From Grifola frondosa (taxonomy: Eukaryota > Basidiomycota > Agaricomycetes > Polyporales > Grifolaceae): a stretch of DNA of 64,000 nt. Below, piece after piece: positions 31,663 through 44,013 of the stretch. The number at the start of each line of letters is the position of its first letter. The stretch's first letter is position 1. The stretch lies in NCBI GenBank assembly GCA_001683735.1, contig LUGG01000003.1, positions 2,170,001 to 2,234,000 on the forward strand, in the 5' to 3' direction. Below the pieces are notes generated by a model. It saw nothing but the letters and a program-made list of their open reading frames with translations. It searched no databases and was not told the origin of the DNA. The position numbers were made by a program, and so were the translations under genes.

Positions 31663-33821
31663 CTAGTCAGATTCATCACCGGAGCCATCGGACCCGCTAC
31701 GTAGTCGCTTTCGGCCATTCTTACTGGTGCCGTTACGATTTCTCTGCGTATATGCATCAGCAAATGTGCCACAACCGCTGATGACAACGGTGCTAACTGA
31801 CCAGGGGGAGTTTCTGGCCTTGATTGCCCAGGGCGATGGAGAGGGCGGTAGTATCTAGGGATCATGCGGCAGTTAGTTCAGATAACGAGCATGTTGTACA
31901 GTCCGATGTCGGGCTGCGAGTGTAATAAACTGTTTACCTGGCACGCCAGGGAAGCGCTTGGCGGAGAACACAACAAAAGGCTCCGTAAATGTCTGGGCAA
32001 GTACAGGTGACACGTCGGTGTGCACGTACAGCGCCCTCGGCTCAGGGGCTGGTGGACTGCGAGAACGTCAGAACCACTGAACCCAAAGGGAAATGGGCGG
32101 CTATCGAAGTAAGTTCGAGATACTCACGCGCCGACGTTCATCAGCCGCAGCCGCAGACGGAAGGTCCCTGCGCATCAAGAATAGCATCGACGAACAGAGT
32201 TCATGATAAGGCGCACTAGACCATATACGTTGACAGAAACAATTCAAACGTACCCTCGGTCCTGATGGACAAGTCCTGGAAGAGGAAGAAAATTCCCGGT
32301 TTACGATGTTCGTCCAAAAGACGGCAGGCGTTCGAGGCCAGCGGCCCGACGAGCGTTCGTGTATAGGTGTGCCGAGGCAAAGGGGGAATCGTCGAGGGCG
32401 GTGTGGGTTCCTGGTACGACCCCTGGTGGTATTGAGATTGGGTATGCTGTTGGTGTTGCTGTTGCGCGTATGACGCGGAAGCATACATGTTCGAGTCGAG
32501 AGGTTGGCTCTGGCTTTGGTTCGGACTAGTCTGTCCGGCGGGCGTAAAGGGCTCCTGGGAATACCTGCCCTGCGGATACGCATCCGATGCTGTGCCAGGC
32601 GCCATGGCGTAGGCGTTCTCGCGGGGTCGGGGTTAGATGAAGACGGATGCGCTCCCCGGAGAGAAGACTCCATGGCGCCCGACGTGTGTGCAACCCCATG
32701 ATTGTCCATAGACGAATAAGACGGATCCTGAGGCCACGTGCGATAAGGATTGCCCTCCTGTTCATCCCGCACCGGAGACTCGATGTGCCAATTATCTCCG
32801 CCAGCACCGCTTGGAGCGGCTGAAGAGCTGTACTCCACACTTGTAGCACCGCCACCAGATGGAGGGGCGTTTCGACCAATAGCGTGGATCGACGGGAGAG
32901 CAGGAGGCTCGTAGGGCTGGGTCCTGTCCATAGATGTGTTGGAAGGAGGATAGCCCCAAGAGGGGGGATTGGGATCCGGTGGAGGACCATAAGGACTAAC
33001 CGGCTGGAAGGAAGAAGATTCAGATTGTGGGGGAAAGGGATAGCCTTGTGCAGCAGAATAGCTCCCAGGAGATGGCGCCATGTATGGGGTCATTCCAGTA
33101 GACTGTTGTGGTACATTCGGGAGTGAACTACATTGCATTGGGAATGTTCAGAACGTACCTGAGAATACTGAGGATTGCTCGAAGCAGACACGGAAGGAGT
33201 TGGACTTTGTCGGCTAGATCGCTGAGTGGTTGGGGGATTGGAGACCGTTCCTCGCCGCTTTCCCTTGGGCGTATTGGCTGGAACATAACGATCCGCAGAG
33301 GTTGGATGAAGAACAAGGTTCATCTCCTGCTTGCCATCTGCCGACCATAAATCAACTGTCACCAGAAAGAAGGAACAGTCGACTTCGCTGCAAGCCCTCC
33401 ATCGTGAGAACAGATATCGAGATGGCAAGAACAGAGCTCACTCTACATCGACGAGAGTGCCATCTTCTCTGCTAACGGTCATTTTAGCTACTGCAGCCGG
33501 TGCTAATGGTCGACGATCCTAGAAAGATGTGAACCCATTCATTACCGTGAAGAATCGAAGAATCGAGAACAGATCACATACTTTATCGCCAAACCCGCAC
33601 ATCCGCGCTCTAAGGGGATGCTGAACGACCTCCAATGAGTACAGCCTGAACCAGGACATGACATTGCGCACGACTCATGAGTGAGCACTCGCATAGAAGG
33701 AGCTGTCCACTAACTGCCGCCCAGACCACTGCCCCCAGGAATCTAGACCATCATTTGTAGCTGCCTGCCGCGCAGGTGCGACGGCGGTACTTCCAGTACG
33801 CGCATTCGTTTTCTGGATCAT
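31663..33821 (-). CDS. velB: Velvet-domain regulator VelB
   Basis: Fungal velvet-family transcription regulator; VelB partners VeA and VosA to couple development with secondary metabolism and enters the nucleus with VeA. Nine exons: 33715-33821, 33582-33645, 33442-33518, 33159-33387, 32254-33102, 32128-32167, 31938-32056, 31802-31854 and 31663-31743. The first velvet half is YSLEVVQHPLRARMCGFGDK followed by DRRPLAPAAVAKM and VDCSFFLVTVDLWSADGKQE; the second half is RTLVGPLASNACRLLDEH, PGIFFLFQDLSIRTEGTF and VVFSAKRFPGVP. A Gln/Pro/Ser-rich insert of about 270 residues splits the domain, as in other VelB proteins. The basic tail NGRKRLRSG is a likely NLS. One base is missing in the run 32623-32626 (NPDP then RENAYAM); with it the protein is 539 aa. 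Confidence 0.9.
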
Positions 33822-34789
33822 CTTGTTGCCAGGATTTAAGAGAGGGCGAGGTGAGGGCGAAAGCAAAAGGCGCCTAGTCGACGAGGTGTGAGTATACGGA
33901 GGTCGAGAGAGACAATGAGGGGTCGTTGAGGTCGTTGTATTGTATCAAACGGCTTGGGAAGGTGATAAGTACCGTGTCTCCTTCTCACGTCGTTGGCGGT
34001 AAAGGCAAGAGGAGGGCGGCGGAGAAGAAAGCGAAGCCTGGGAGGATAGCACAGGCCCGAACGACTGGATAGCCAGTATCTGACTGACCCGACACAGGGT
34101 CACAACTCACTATACTCTCCGAGAGTGCGAATGATGGAATATTTGTAGCGTAGTAAACGCAAGCTGTTCTCGAACTGGCAACGGGGTGGAGGTTACAGCA
34201 ACCGTGAAATATCAAGTGTAAGCACACTCGAACATTAACGCTTGGTTAACGCGTGTGGGCATTTGCCGACGTTCGTTCGGTGTCGCTCGCGCAAATCGTC
34301 GCAGTCCTAGGCATCGTCGCTGAATTCATTCTCAACAGCTCTCATAGCGATGAGAGATAATCTGATAGTAGATGAAAGTCGCTCGATGTATCTCACACTG
34401 CAGCTGGGGAGCACCGAATACCTGGTACGGCGGTACCACTGCTCTGGATGGCGTCACAAGAGAGAAAACAAGACAGATAACCTAGACAGTACTGGTAGCT
34501 TCAATGTTGTTCTTTTTTCACCTCCCCTATATTTGTCGACAAGCTACAACGTTGGCGATGTTCGTTGTGGCGTGCCTGCAGTAGAGACGGCGGTAGCGTA
34601 CGCACAGTCACAGTGGGTCACGATTTTTCTTAAAATATATTGTTGAAAATATATCGTGAGAGGGGCTGATTCCCACGACGGACATCATTAATGCGGCTGC
34701 CATGATAGTGAAACCTGATTTCGTGGCTTGTAAGCCTGAACGTGTCTTGCCGAGCTACCTCATCGTCCCCCCTCTTCATCCGCAACACG
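33822..34789. promoter_or_regulatory. Intergenic between divergent velB and ArfGAP genes
   Basis: About 970 bp holding both promoters. Short open frames (34350-34646 plus, 33985-34227 minus) have no domain. CT/AG-rich tracts near 33890-33930; AATATATTG/AAATATATC near 34636-34652. Confidence 0.5.
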
Positions 34790-36329
34790 ATGGACCAGAC
34801 CGTAGCTCGAAAAACGCTGCAAGACCTCGTGAGGCGTGAAGACCTTGACAACAAGAAATGTATAGATTGTTCAAATCCGAACCCACAATGGGCTTCTCTC
34901 AGGTCAGTGTCGGATTCACTATATGTTCCGTGGCCTTTCCGTCTAACCTCCATGCCTCTCAGCTTTGCAGTCTTTTATGCTTGCAATGTGCTGGAGTACA
35001 CAGAGGCTTCGGTGTGCACGTCAGGTGAGCACCAAATTGTTATCTTGAAACCACGAGAACATCGGAAACCGACTATGACCGACTATACGTCCTATTTTCA
35101 GTTTCGTGAGATCAGTCTCGATGGATACTTGGCAGGAAGACCAAATCAAGCGTATGCAAGTGAGTCTTGTCGAGTTGTTCCTTCGTGATCCATCATCCGA
35201 CCTGCATTCTTCAAGCTAGGTGGAAACGCGCCGTTCAGAGAGTTCATAAAGACGTATGACCCTGTGCGAGGCGGGTACAAGGAAGGCATGTCGCCTTACG
35301 ACACCTACCACTCCTGGGCAGCTTCTCAGTACCGGGAGAAGGTGTGTGAATGTCCTCAATACCGTAGTTCTCGAGATTGATTTCCGAAAATAGCTTGATG
35401 CTGAGCTTGCGGGCAAATCGTGGTCGCCGTCCGCTCCGCCTGAACGCGCGAGTTCTCCGAGCGGTTCATTCACCCCACCAGGTCGGCCTTCTTCCGCTCA
35501 AGGCTTGCGTAAATCCCGGGCATCCGCCCGGTCTAACACTGGCCGCGCATTGCGAAGCGACTCTTCATCGCCAGCGTCCTTCAGCAACTCCAACTCGCCG
35601 GCACCGACCCCGAATTCCAACATGACCGGTTCATTCGACCAGAAAGCCGCGAACGAGTCCTATTTCGCAGGCTTGGGACAGGCGAACGCGTCCCGGCCGG
35701 CTGACCTGCATCCCTCCCAGGGCGGGCGCTACCAAGGCTTCGGTAACACGCCCTCGCCCCCACAGGGATCTCAGCACCCGTCGTTTGGTCTTTCTTCTGC
35801 GGCAGCACCGTCACTTTCGGAGTTGCAAGATAATCCCGTCGCGGCACTCAGCAAGGGTTGGTCATTGCTCTCAGCCGCAGTCGTGGGGGCGACGCGCGTG
35901 GTGTCGGAGAACGTCATACAACCTGGAGTGGAGAAGGTGCTGGATCCGACGTTCCAGGCCGGAGTGAAGGGCTACGTGGCGGAGGCAGGAAAGCGTGCCG
36001 GAGAGGTCGGACGGACCGCAAATATGTGGGGAAAGAATAGGTTTGGCGTGGACGTGGCACAGCAGGTGGGAGGTGTGGTGGGCACTGTCAAGGACCGGGT
36101 TGCAGGAGGCCCGACGACAAGAGGGTACGGTGTGGTTGGAATGGGGTATGAAGAGGAATCGTCTGCGCTATATCATGACCATGACGATGATGATTTCTTT
36201 GGTGAGTTTAACGGTGGGTCGACGCAGCACCAAAGTTTGGCTTCGCCGAGCCCGCTAATCGCTCCTACCGCGGGCAAGAGTGGCCCGGCGAAGAAAGCGG
36301 ATGATTGGGATGATTGGAAGGACTTTTAG
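34790..36329 (+). CDS. ArfGAP (Gcs1/ArfGAP1-type)
   Basis: GTPase-activating protein for Arf1, acting in COPI vesicle transport at the Golgi. Exons 34790-34902, 34963-35024, 35102-35159, 35216-35341 and 35394-36329. The zinc finger runs CIDCSNPNPQWASLS then FAV..CLQCAGVHRGFGVHVS, with the arginine-finger block FVRSVSMDTW and GGNAPFREFIKTY. The second half is disordered, with helices resembling lipid-packing sensor motifs (LSKGWSLLSAAVVGATRVV) and a C-terminal DDWDDWKDF acidic-tryptophan motif that in related proteins binds coatomer. The absolutely conserved FAVFLCLQC is one base short at the T run 34973-34976 (reads FAVFYACN). Corrected length 431 aa. Confidence 0.94.
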
Positions 36330-36522
36330 AGGGCTTTGGTATATCCGCACATGTGTATATACGCAATTATTTATGACACCGGACATCTCTGGGCACGTCG
36401 CAATACAATACTTGCCTTTTTGAGACATGCTCGATCAGCTTTGGCATCCCCTGAATCCCAATATTCTCACCGCCACAGCTTGCATACCTCTTCCACCTTT
36501 CACCACGTCGTTGTCTGCATGA

Positions 36523-38011
36523 ATGTCTGATTTTGAATCCTTGCCAGTCGAGCTCATCGCTGATATTCTCAGCGAGCTGGACCTAGCTTCGCTCGTAGTT
36601 GTCTCCTATCTATCTCGTCGTCTTCTCGCGGTATCGTCCGATTCCTCGCTCAATCCCTGGCGGCAGCCCATCCTTCGTACCCTCTACAGTCCAGATGGCG
36701 TTTATGAGCGCTCTTTGAAGCACCTATCTGTGCGCTTCGTAGTTCCGCGACAGAATTGGGTGGAAATCTTGAGCATTGCCAAGGCACACTACTTGCTATT
36801 TGAAGCCACCCTTCCGAATTTGAAGGATAGCGAATGGGAAGAGTGTTTCATGAGGAGATTCTTACCCAGCTGGGTTCGGTGGAAGAAGGATTCCTCCTGG
36901 AAGGAGGTATTCCACAAGTCAGTACTCGTTACCTGTAGACTTATTCAATATTATTCAATCCTGGCGCCTAGAATTCTACATCGCGTCTGGCATCGTAGCC
37001 ATTCATCATGCACCTCCGACGAAGCGTGGACAAAGTGAGATATCCATCTTCCTGCGGTTTGTCTTGCTCAGATCCCCTAGGTACTTGTTACTGAATCGCA
37101 ACGGGTCGGCCAATGAACTTGAGGGTGCATCACGTGGCTTTAGTCCTTTAGCTACTTTCCACGAGATCAAGTCAGCTTCACCATCTGTTAGCTTGCCCAT
37201 CATTAACACAATTTCCGCTTGCATAGGTTACAGAACAATCTTGCTCATTTGGAGACCCATATTCGTGTACGTGTGCTCGACCTCCATCGCATCGCCAGGT
37301 TGCTAAACCTCGGCTAGCTTGTCGTCGAGTTTGCCGACGTCCGCATTCTTGCGTTAGGGGTACTCAACAAACCAAGAAGCTCATTCACAGTCAATCATAA
37401 TGCTCGTATATTCCTCCACCCTCCCGGTACTGACAAAGGAGAGGATGAAGATGAGCCATCGATCGCCGAACGTTCTTCTGTGATCAGCGACAAGTCTTTT
37501 GTGAGCGCTCTGAGTCACGTCGCAGAGCAGTCGGAGTCTACATCCACCGGTCGGCATCGTGAGTGTCGTGATTTATATGACTTTACACAAGGTTCACAGA
37601 GCTCGCGCATCATAGCCAATCTAAACGACGTGTATCGCCGACTTACGTATCCCACGACGTCGCTTTCTCACGCAAACTATCCTTTTTACACCCCTGGAGG
37701 TGGAGACAAACGCTGGCTCGGCTCGAACGAACTTGAGGAACGGGGCATGCAGTGGGTAGGCAGCCTCATGTACGCATTCTCCCCGACCGGCCGCTCGAAT
37801 GGTGCACTCACGATAATGCAGGCTTACAGTTCAGATCATTGGTCCTCATACGAAGGAGGCTTTCGCCGACGGTCCTCCCATGCAGGACTTGGATCTTGTC
37901 TTCGGTCCAGGGCGAAGCCAATATGCCTCAATGACATTTGCCGATCTAGATGTGATCGCGCCTTGGCTGGAGCTATCGAAGAGAATTATTGGGCCAGGTT
38001 TGGGTCATTGA
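36523..38011 (+). CDS. F-box protein
   Basis: Substrate-recognition subunit of an SCF ubiquitin ligase, of an agaricomycete-conserved group. Exons 36523-36917, 36972-37034, 37081-37170, 37227-37266, 37318-37769 and 37822-38011 join in frame without stops. The F-box is at residues 4-45 (ESLPVELIADILSELDLASL). Downstream are conserved blocks of this group: HRVWHRSHSSCTSDEAWTK, LATFHEIKLQNNLAHLETH, FADVRILALGVLNKP, SHANYPFYTPGGGDKRWLG, MQWVGSLM and the C-terminal DLDVIAPWLELSKRIIGPGL. Its substrate is unknown. All introns are 46-55 nt. Confidence 0.85.
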
Positions 38012-38486
38012 TGGTGGCACACGGAGAGAACGTCGGCGCCGGTCTGCCAGACGTTTCGGTAGGGATTATGGACTGCCGTTTTCGCATCTATACCATGGTT
38101 CATCATAAATAGGGAAATGAACACGTTAGGCTTCTAGCGTCTTCAGCCACATCCTTGGTTGTACTTGGGCGAAAGTGGCATCGTTTTTGACCGCTATTGT
38201 TCGTTGGAAGGTGCGGCTAAGCGGATTAGCTAACAACAGAACCTCTCCAACGTGTGGATTTGGTTTGCTACTTTGTGCACACTGTTTCTCACACCGTTGA
38301 GTAAACTTCAGCCGCTGAGGGTGTAACTGTAAAGACTGTCTCTCTTCATGGTGTATGCTCTCTTCACAACCACTAATGAGTTGATTCTGTTCCTGTTCCT
38401 CGCCTTGGCCCTCATCATTTCCATGGCGCCTGTGAGTATCCTACTCATGTGCGTAACACCTTAGCTAATGACTACACACACACAAG
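38012..38486. other. Intergenic
   Basis: No clear gene. An ATG at 38349 opens a short hydrophobic frame (ELILFLFLALALIISMAP) with a GTGAGT donor; it could be a 5' exon of the zinc-finger locus that follows, but this is weak. Confidence 0.35.
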
Positions 38487-38981
38487 GTATACCTGCCTCG
38501 CATGTTATACTATTTGGAATACCAAGGCTGACTTCAAACGACATTGGTTGTTGCATACCAAGGTGAGTAAGCTTGCACTCGGTATGAAATATGCCCTAAC
38601 ATCGTGAAGACCCTTTATTTGTCCTTGGGAAAATTGCGGGAAACGCTTCAACTAGCAAAGGGGTTGAACGTACACATGAATACCCAGTACTATGTCTGCG
38701 ATATACATTGTCCGATATCCATGTCCGATTATGGTTGGCTCCTTGTTTGCATCCATCTTTCCGGTCATCTTCAGATGATGATACTAACTTTCCCAAGTAC
38801 CAGTGACAGACCTCATTCTTGCGATATGGGACAAAGCGAAGAATCGTTCAAAGACCCAGCAGCCCGGTACCGTCATCAACTTAGATGTAACCCAGAACTT
38901 ATACACCGATGCCACACATACAAGAAGAAGTCTGTGCTCGTTATTAATATCGTAATGCGCACGTCTGACATTTTTGCATAG
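38487..38981 (+). pseudogene. Decayed C2H2 zinc-finger gene
   Basis: Three C2H2 fingers of a putative transcription factor, all damaged to different extents. Finger 1 (YTCLACYTIWNTKADFKRHW) keeps its ligands. Finger 2 (ICPWENCGKRFN then QRGLNVHMNT) has an in-frame TAG at the place of a Gln codon (about 38652) and is one base short at the G run 38660-38663. Finger 3 (HSCDMGQSEESFKDPAARYRH) has Ser where the second zinc cysteine should be, and Asn (RCNPE) near the expected last histidine. The order and spacing resemble the neighbouring gene at 40144, suggesting an old paralog. Confidence 0.6.
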
Positions 38982-40143
38982 ATACACGAACTGGGAAAGG
39001 TTTGTTACGCATATGAAAAATCTTCATGGGTTTTGCGTTAAGCCCAAGCACGACGCCGTCGTATGATACCGGTGCTGTGTCGTCTATGATACGCCAGCTA
39101 TGCCAACCTGGAGCAATCGGCTTTTCTCAGGAGCTTCCCGTTCCGCAATCTCAGATACGGATACCACGCTTGTTGGGTCAATACCCATGGATGGCGGTTT
39201 TCCATTCGGACGGTGCACTTACGGCGTCTTATCCGGTACATGCTACATCTTGCAATCAATTTGTGTACTATTGGCTGTCGATACGCTAGTTCCTGAGTAT
39301 TATCATTTGTTATCTCTTACTTATGGATTTTCAGTTCTTGTAACTTACGTGACAGTCACGGTGGCTTCGATCAACCGTGGAATTTAACCGCATTTGGCGA
39401 ATACGACAATTAATCGTTGAGCGCTTACATGGAATTCGTACTCCAACGACATCGTACATATTGCAGATAATATTGTGCCGTCAGGCCTTTTCCATCCACT
39501 AGTACTCTATTGCTTATTACTTCTTCAAGTCCGAGTGATGCTGATGTGAGTAGCCCCCGAACACATGGCCCGCAAAAAAGTTACAGTTCTGATCAGGTTC
39601 ATCTGACAATCATATTCCCAAGAAATCAATTGTTTTTGCACGATGAGGTAGCGTTTCGTAATACTTACTCTTAGACTGTTCGAAGTGAACAGTGTGGCTG
39701 TGCAGAAGTCTTGTTCATCGATCTGAAATCTCGATAGGCTCATATGACGAACATATGGACAATGAGGTTCCATGTGTCTTAATCGTCTTCTAGTTCACCT
39801 AGCAGCCGCTGTTGCTGCAATTATTCGGGATCTGGGTTCCGTGCCGGTGTCAGCGGTTCGTCAACAACAATGCTATAATTTATAAAGGCTACACGTGCTG
39901 CGGCCTCTCTTTATCGTCCTTTTCCCGTTAGCTTGTACTCAGAGTGCGGCCAGTTACGCGCTGTATACCCTTCTCTTCTACAAAAAATCGAAAGTGCTGC
40001 GCGCTTGAGTTTCCTTTCATACGTCTTTACCCAATCATCAACGACATCCCATTCGTATCCGACGTCATCATATTATTCTCTACCAATGCCAGTAAGTCTT
40101 TCAGCAGTTGCTCGCATCATGCAATTGATCGGCTGTCTAGAAG
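38982..40143. other. Intergenic, possibly remains of the zinc-finger locus
   Basis: An open frame at 39026-39289 is Ser/Pro-rich and could be the disordered tail of the decayed zinc-finger gene. Nothing else recognised up to the next fingers. Confidence 0.35.
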
Positions 40144-40817
40144 TTTTATGAATGCGAACAGTGCAGGATCCGATTTGAAAGGAAATACGACCTGAAACGA
40201 CATATGACGATCCATACTGGCGTGAAGTAAGAATTGGCTCTCTTGAACACATCCATTCTAATGTTTGACAGAGAGCACAAATGCTCCGAATGTGGTGCCG
40301 CGTTCGCCCAACGAAGTGCATTGAAAATCCATTTCAATACCCAGTACGTATATACATAACTGCTTTCAATTGATATCTGATAAATAAATTGTCTTTAGTA
40401 CCGGAGCCAAACCATTTGTGTGTGAGTTCTGCTGTCGTGGCTTCAACGACCCGTCATCACACGAATACGCCATCGCAATGAACAACACGGCGATATCAAA
40501 TACTACGAATGTCCCGCGAAAGAGTGCGGCTCACGGTGCGTATGGGACCCATTTTCACTCGTTGGTATTTAAATACCGTTATCAGCATCAAGCGTCGTGC
40601 GGAATTCGCGAAGCACCTTAGGAAATGCCATCAACTTTGCAACGTACCTCAGATGAACCTGAAAGATTATGGAGTTTCTGTGACCCAAGCACAGGCAACA
40701 CCAAGCCGTTCTCATGGTGCACCGTTGCGGATGACTCCCTCTTCAACGGCGTCAGATATAGGAGAAGAGGCGCTCTCTCCTTCCAAATATAGACTGGATA
40801 AAGTGGCGAGTTTGTAA
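40144..40817 (+). CDS. C2H2 zinc-finger protein (partial model)
   Basis: Nucleic-acid-binding C2H2 zinc-finger protein, probably a transcription factor. Fingers: YECEQCRIRFERKYDLKRHM then TIHTG; HKCSECGAAFAQRSALKIHF with NTHTG across an intron (donor GTACGT at about 40344); FVCEFCCRGFNDPSS followed one frame away by RIRHRNEQHG; and YYECPAKECGSR then, after an intron, IKRRAEFAKHLRKCH. The exons therefore need one extra base near 40459. A Ser/Thr-rich tail follows (QATPSRSHGAPLRMTPSSTA). The 5' end and the C-terminus after KVASL are unclear; a further exon may follow at 40880-41090. Confidence 0.68.
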
Positions 40818-41093
40818 GTTTAGTTTTTATCTTTTGCGTCATACGCGAACTACTAAGTAAGTTATTTAACTACCCTAGTATCGAATACATCCAGGGCCAC
40901 GACATTGACGATGCAGCTCCTCGTCAACTGCATCGCAAGCACACTGCAATCCGGGAACCAGGAGAACTGCATAAACTGCATAAGGGCTCCGATCATACCT
41001 CTGAAACTGGACCAAGAACGGGGCTCTAATTTATGTGTGAGTAGCTGTTGTGAGTTGCTGGAGTTTGAGGTATTTGTGTTCACTTGCCAATAA

Positions 41094-41634
41094 TTTTACA
41101 GGCATGCTACGATGGCCTCGTTGGATGCGCGCTTCGCTCGTTGTTTTTTTATTAGATATCTATCATCTATGTTAGCAGCAAGATAGCTGGCGTCTTGAAA
41201 GGCTGCTAAATGTGCGCACTAGTAGCGTCAGTTCGGATTCAGACCGTTTTACCTGTATCATAATTTTCATGACCGCTACGCGCTTTCTATATTGTGTGTT
41301 GCTATGTCATATCCTAAGGTTGCAAGCTGTTTTGGTTGATGTGAAATCGGAATCGGAAGACTCCGAAATTCACAATTGCTCGGACTGAGGCTGTGGCATA
41401 GCGCCAAACCACGTGGTCAGGAGAAACAATCAAGAGTAAACACCAGTGGATTCTTTCTCCCCGCCACTGCCATCTCCATCCAGTATCAAACCGCGTCTCC
41501 CCCAGATGCACTCCCCTCTCCGCTCGTAACTCTGTCTCAGATATAACCACCCATTTCGCTACGCTTGCTTCCCCCCAATCTCGGCGCGTTGTTTATCAGA
41601 AACCGCTGCTAGCTGCTCTTCCTCACGCTGTGAA
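41094..41634. other. Intergenic and promoter of the deubiquitinase gene
   Basis: No gene seen. A T run at 41145-41151 and a C-rich tract near 41568 precede the start codon. Confidence 0.4.
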
Positions 41635-43907
41635 ATGCTTGCATCACCGTTATTACCCTCTCCTGGTTTCTCTGAAGATGCTTCACAGTATCGTCCCGTG
41701 AAAGACCTGGAGGCTTTCAACAAATTACTTCCCCCGCCTATAGAGTTCGTTGAAGGGTCCTCATCTGGGACTCTGGCAATTGCGGAGGGGAAGTACCAAC
41801 CTATCAACAGTTCCCCCAAGTCTAACAAGGTAGAGGTAAGCGCTAACATTCGATTACACTCGAGTGTCTCAATCAGGACGCGATAGACACATGAATTAAA
41901 GAAGGCCCCCCATTCCTCACCTGCAAAATCGACTAAGTCGCTCCCAACGACGTCCCGCGCTGGGAAAGCCCTTTACACCGGGTCCCTTGAAACGGCGTGG
42001 CCTAGCGGTACCGTAGTTGGCTCAGGACTCCACAATACCGGCAACACTTGCTTTTTAAATAGCGCATTGCAATGCCTTCTTCATACCCCTCCGTTGTTAC
42101 ACATCCTGATGGCTCATACCAAAAGCGATCCATGTACGCCTGCCATTTTTTAATTCTTCGCAGGTTGGCTACAACATTTTCATGTGCAGGTCGTGTTACA
42201 AAAGGTTCATTTTGTATGTCGTGCGGTCTTCGTCAAGTCATGATGGAATCACATGGAAAACACCATACGATGACGCCGTATCCCATCATCACCAAGCTGA
42301 ATGGTCTGCAATTATTATTGAAACCCAAATCCTTCTTACTGACCAGCAGAATTCAGTAATCGCCAAGCCTCTGCGCCGTGGTAGGCAGGAAGATTCTCAT
42401 GAGTTTCTTCGTTATGCTGTAGACGCACTGCAGAAGTCTTGTTTGGCAGGCTATCCTCCGTAAGTTCCTACTGCATGCGCTGAGGCATACTATTACTGAA
42501 GGAAGCCGTGCAGCAAGCTAGATCCGAAGCTTGCCGAGACTACATGGGTTCACCGGATATTCGGTGGTCGGTTACGATCAAGGGTCACCTGTCTCTCTTG
42601 TGGCCACAACAGCGACACATTCGATAGTATTCTGGACCTGAGCGTCGATATTTGTGGCGTCAGTAGCCTCAAGGAAGCCCTTCGTAAATTCATCGCTGTC
42701 GACCATTTAAAGGGAGCAGACAAGTACAAATGCGAAAAGTAGGAGCTGACCCTCATGTGTCAGCATCTTGTGTTGATCGCATCTATCACAGATGCAAGAA
42801 GCACGTAACCGCCGAAAAACAGTTCACCATTCATGACGCACCGTTGGTCCTTACCATACACCTTAAACGGTTTTCGCCGATGGGGCGCAAAATTGGTCAT
42901 CCCATCAGGTACGATGAAAAGCTCTCCCTGCAGCCAGTGATGAGCGAAGGCCAACATGGACCGACGTACTCATTGTACGGTGTGATATCACATGCTGGTG
43001 GTGGACCGAACTCGGGCCATTATTACGCCCACGTCAAGGGAGCAAACGGATTATGGTACGAGATGAACGACGATTCTGTCACTCGAGTGCAGGGCGCTCC
43101 CACGGGCATGAAGAATGCGTACATGCTATTCTACATGCGTGATAAGGGCCAGGCGCTGGAAGCTGCTGTCAGCGCACCGAGCCGCCCTATACCCCAGAAA
43201 GCAGGCGTTGTAGCGGCGATGAAGAAGCGGAAAGTCATCGAGAGCGAGGATGAGGATGATAAGAAAGCGACATCACAGTCAACGGCACCATTTATTGGGC
43301 CACGACTTCCATCTCCCACCCCGGCGACACCGTCTCAGTCTAACTCTATTGATCCTCAAGCAGAGTTGCTCAAAAAAAGATCGCCGCCGCCGCTTCGCAA
43401 AGTCCAAGTGCCGCTCTTCAGAGCTTGTCTCAGTACAACGACGATGATGACGAGGATATTGGGGAGAAAATGGAAGTGGATAAAGCGGAATCGGCGGGTG
43501 CTCCGTCTAGTTCCATGCCCGACATTTCTGGATCTTCAATATCTGCCCCGTCCATTCCAGCTCCTCCGACTCCACCACCACCTCGTTTCAAGACACCCCC
43601 GATATCTCCAAGCTCGTTTTATGGACCTCCTGCTACATCGAAGCACGGAAGTGTCACCACTGACAAGAAGCGGAAGTCATCCGATATGGAGGACGATGAT
43701 GAGTCAATGAGTAGATGGGCGCGCACACGTATTTCTCCTGAGCCTTTTTCCTCTGGCTCCAAGAAGGAGCGCAGGCGACCCAAGCACGGCGGCGCTCACA
43801 ATCCTTTCAACCGTTTGAAGGGAGGCAACAACCTGCAGCAGCGGCGCGAGTCTACCGGGAATTCGCCTGGCATGACTAGGTATCGGAGGAAGAAATTCTT
43901 GATATAG
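41635..43907 (+). CDS. Ubiquitin-specific protease (USP36/Ubp10-type)
   Basis: Cysteine deubiquitinase of peptidase family C19; USP36/Ubp10 relatives act in the nucleolus and on histone H2B. Exons 41635-41835, 41902-42133, 42190-42303, 42357-42459, 42514-42738 and 42792-43907. The Cys box is [19 protein letters not shown] (active Cys in NTC), followed by [31 protein letters not shown], zinc-ribbon cysteines (TCLSCGH; KYKCEKCKK) and the His box [20 protein letters not shown] with [10 protein letters not shown] long disordered tail ends in a basic segment (RYRRKKFLI), a probable nuclear or nucleolar signal. The tail is one base short at the A7 run 43372-43378 (LLKK then IAAAASQS); corrected length 663 aa. 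Confidence 0.93.
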
Positions 43908-44013
43908 GCTTGCTGCAGTACCCCTCGCTTGCTATAGTACCGACCCGTGCGTTGGACTTCTGACTGATGCACGTTCAAGGACGCCAGCAACGATGTGTAT
44001 AGTACATACGGTA

